From Calditrichota bacterium (lineage in GTDB: Bacteria; Calditrichota; Calditrichia; RBG-13-44-9; J075): a DNA stretch of 6,807 nucleotides. Positions within the stretch are counted from its first letter, which is position 1; each line of letters starts with the position of its first letter. Location of the stretch: contig JAJRYW010000353.1 of the NCBI GenBank assembly GCA_024275555.1, positions 1-6,807 on the forward strand, read 5' to 3'. Below, one piece after another: positions 6,420-6,807 of this stretch. The notes beneath the pieces were generated by a model. That model made no database searches. It had not been told where the DNA came from and was given only the letters and a program-made list of their open reading frames with translations. A program made the translations under genes and the position numbers.

Positions 6420-6433
6420 CCGCTTAGTATAAT
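6405..6433 (+). promoter_or_regulatory. strong promoter-like pair at the end of repeat copy 2
   Basis: TTAACA (6405-6410) matches the -35 box at five of six positions, and TATAAT (6428-6433) is a perfect -10 box, with an ideal 17-base spacer. Transcription would begin near 6440 and run into the higB remnant about 130 bases later. It is the best sigma-70 match in the window. Confidence 0.6.
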
Positions 6434-6527
6434 AATTAAACGCGAAATAAGAAGTGCTACAAATTCAGCAAATTGTGCAGTATGAAGCTTCAATATGCGC
6501 CCAAACAAGGTCAAAATGCGAATACAA

Positions 6528-6563
6528 ATATATCTTGACATATATCTCTAATCGAGATTTATT
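6528..6563 (+). promoter_or_regulatory. higB promoter with candidate operator
   Basis: A perfect -35 box TTGACA (6535-6540) is followed after 17 bases by TTTATT (6558-6563), a moderate -10 box only five bases before the higB ATG. The mRNA would therefore be nearly leaderless, consistent with the lack of a ribosome-binding site. ATATATCT occurs twice (6528-6535 and 6540-6547), and ATCTC/GAGAT (6544-6548, 6554-6558) form an inverted repeat in the spacer. Toxin-antitoxin operons are normally autorepressed through such sites, so these are plausible antitoxin-binding elements. Confidence 0.5.
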
Positions 6564-6568
6564 GTTCT

Positions 6569-6807
6569 ATGTATGTGATTACACGGAAACGGTTGCTGGA
6601 ATTTAACGAGAAATATCCAGACGCTTATAAGCCATTAGACAGATGGTATCGACTGATAAAAAGCAATGAGTATAATTCATTCTCAGATTTACGAAAGATG
6701 TTTCCCCAGGCGGATCAAGTAGGCAGATTGACAGTTTTTGATATTGCCGGAAATAAATAAGTAATTGCACTTAAATAAACGACAATTCGTACTTGCTGGC
6801 TTCGACA
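6569..6807 (+). pseudogene. higB: broken HigB-type mRNA-interferase toxin, running off the window
   Basis: The first 63 codons read as the N-terminal two thirds of a HigB toxin, a RelE-fold ribosome-dependent mRNA endonuclease. The start MYVITRKRLLEFNEKYPDAY, the PLDRWYRL segment, the FSDLRKMFPQAD segment and VGRLTVFDIAGNK all fit the family pattern. Intact members have about 95-100 residues and continue after GNK with YRLI and, later, a THAEYD motif. Here TAA (6758-6760) directly follows GNK. The same frame then reads VIALK and a second stop. The +1 frame from 6765 gives LHLNKRQFVLAGFD, which resembles the next strand of the family. Small deletions plus a frameshift therefore seem likely, though assembly error is possible. 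A downstream higA antitoxin would lie beyond the window. The gene is AT-rich against the GC-rich operon, suggesting acquisition. Confidence 0.65.

Noticed and set aside
6195..6420. GTTAGGT (6195-6201) and GTTAGGC (6414-6420) fit the GTTRRRY box of integron attC sites, with a toxin gene downstream as in many cassettes.
   Set aside because: No RYYYAAC partner box lies within a suitable distance upstream of either copy, the 213 bases between them hold no gene, and the boxes fall inside the spacer of well-formed promoters.
5795..6541. Two minus-strand open frames sharing a LSFFGKKRSRQEPGT segment.
   Set aside because: The shared peptide is only the translation of the duplicated hairpin repeat; differences between the copies are mostly non-synonymous and one frame runs over the terminators.
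1..6807. tRNA, rRNA, CRISPR array or transposase gene.
   Set aside because: No cloverleaf, rRNA-like segment, regularly spaced repeat array or transposase-like protein was seen; the only repeat pair is a two-copy hairpin unit.

Overview
The window looks like a piece of a bacterial chromosome centred on a self-contained fatty-acid beta-oxidation operon. Three GC-rich genes lie on the + strand: an acyl-CoA dehydrogenase (637-2400), a thiolase (2468-3604) and a bifunctional 3-hydroxyacyl-CoA dehydrogenase/enoyl-CoA hydratase (3617-5962). The proteins most resemble the Bacillus subtilis FadE/FadA/FadN set, but in the order E-A-N rather than N-A-E. Together they cover all four steps that shorten an acyl-CoA by two carbons: FAD-linked oxidation, hydration, NAD-linked oxidation and thiolysis. 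No electron-transfer flavoprotein, acyl-CoA ligase or regulator gene is in the window.

The organism cannot be named from this sequence. A Sec signal peptide with an AxA cleavage site, the GC-rich operon beside AT-richer spacers, and spacers full of short hairpin repeats would fit a Gram-negative environmental lineage (for example the Calditrichota/FCB area). That is an impression, not a demonstration.

Layout: (1) 1-219, minus strand: the N-terminus of a secreted protein running off the window, visible only if a one-base slip in an A5 run just after its ATG is allowed. (2) 220-636: a divergent spacer holding candidate operators, a weak promoter and a hairpin-rich leader for the fad operon. 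(3) 637-5962: the fad operon, with gaps of 67 and 12 bases. (4) 5963-6065: two tandem intrinsic terminators. (5) 6066-6568: a non-coding stretch with two copies, 219 bp apart, of a repeat whose first part is a terminator-shaped hairpin and whose end carries a well-spaced -35/-10 pair, plus further inverted repeats. (6) 6569-6807: an AT-rich higB-type toxin gene broken by stops and frameshifts, running to the window end.

The core operon is conventional metabolism. The less ordinary material is in the flanks: the terminator-plus-promoter repeat, the decayed toxin, and the frameshifted secreted protein.
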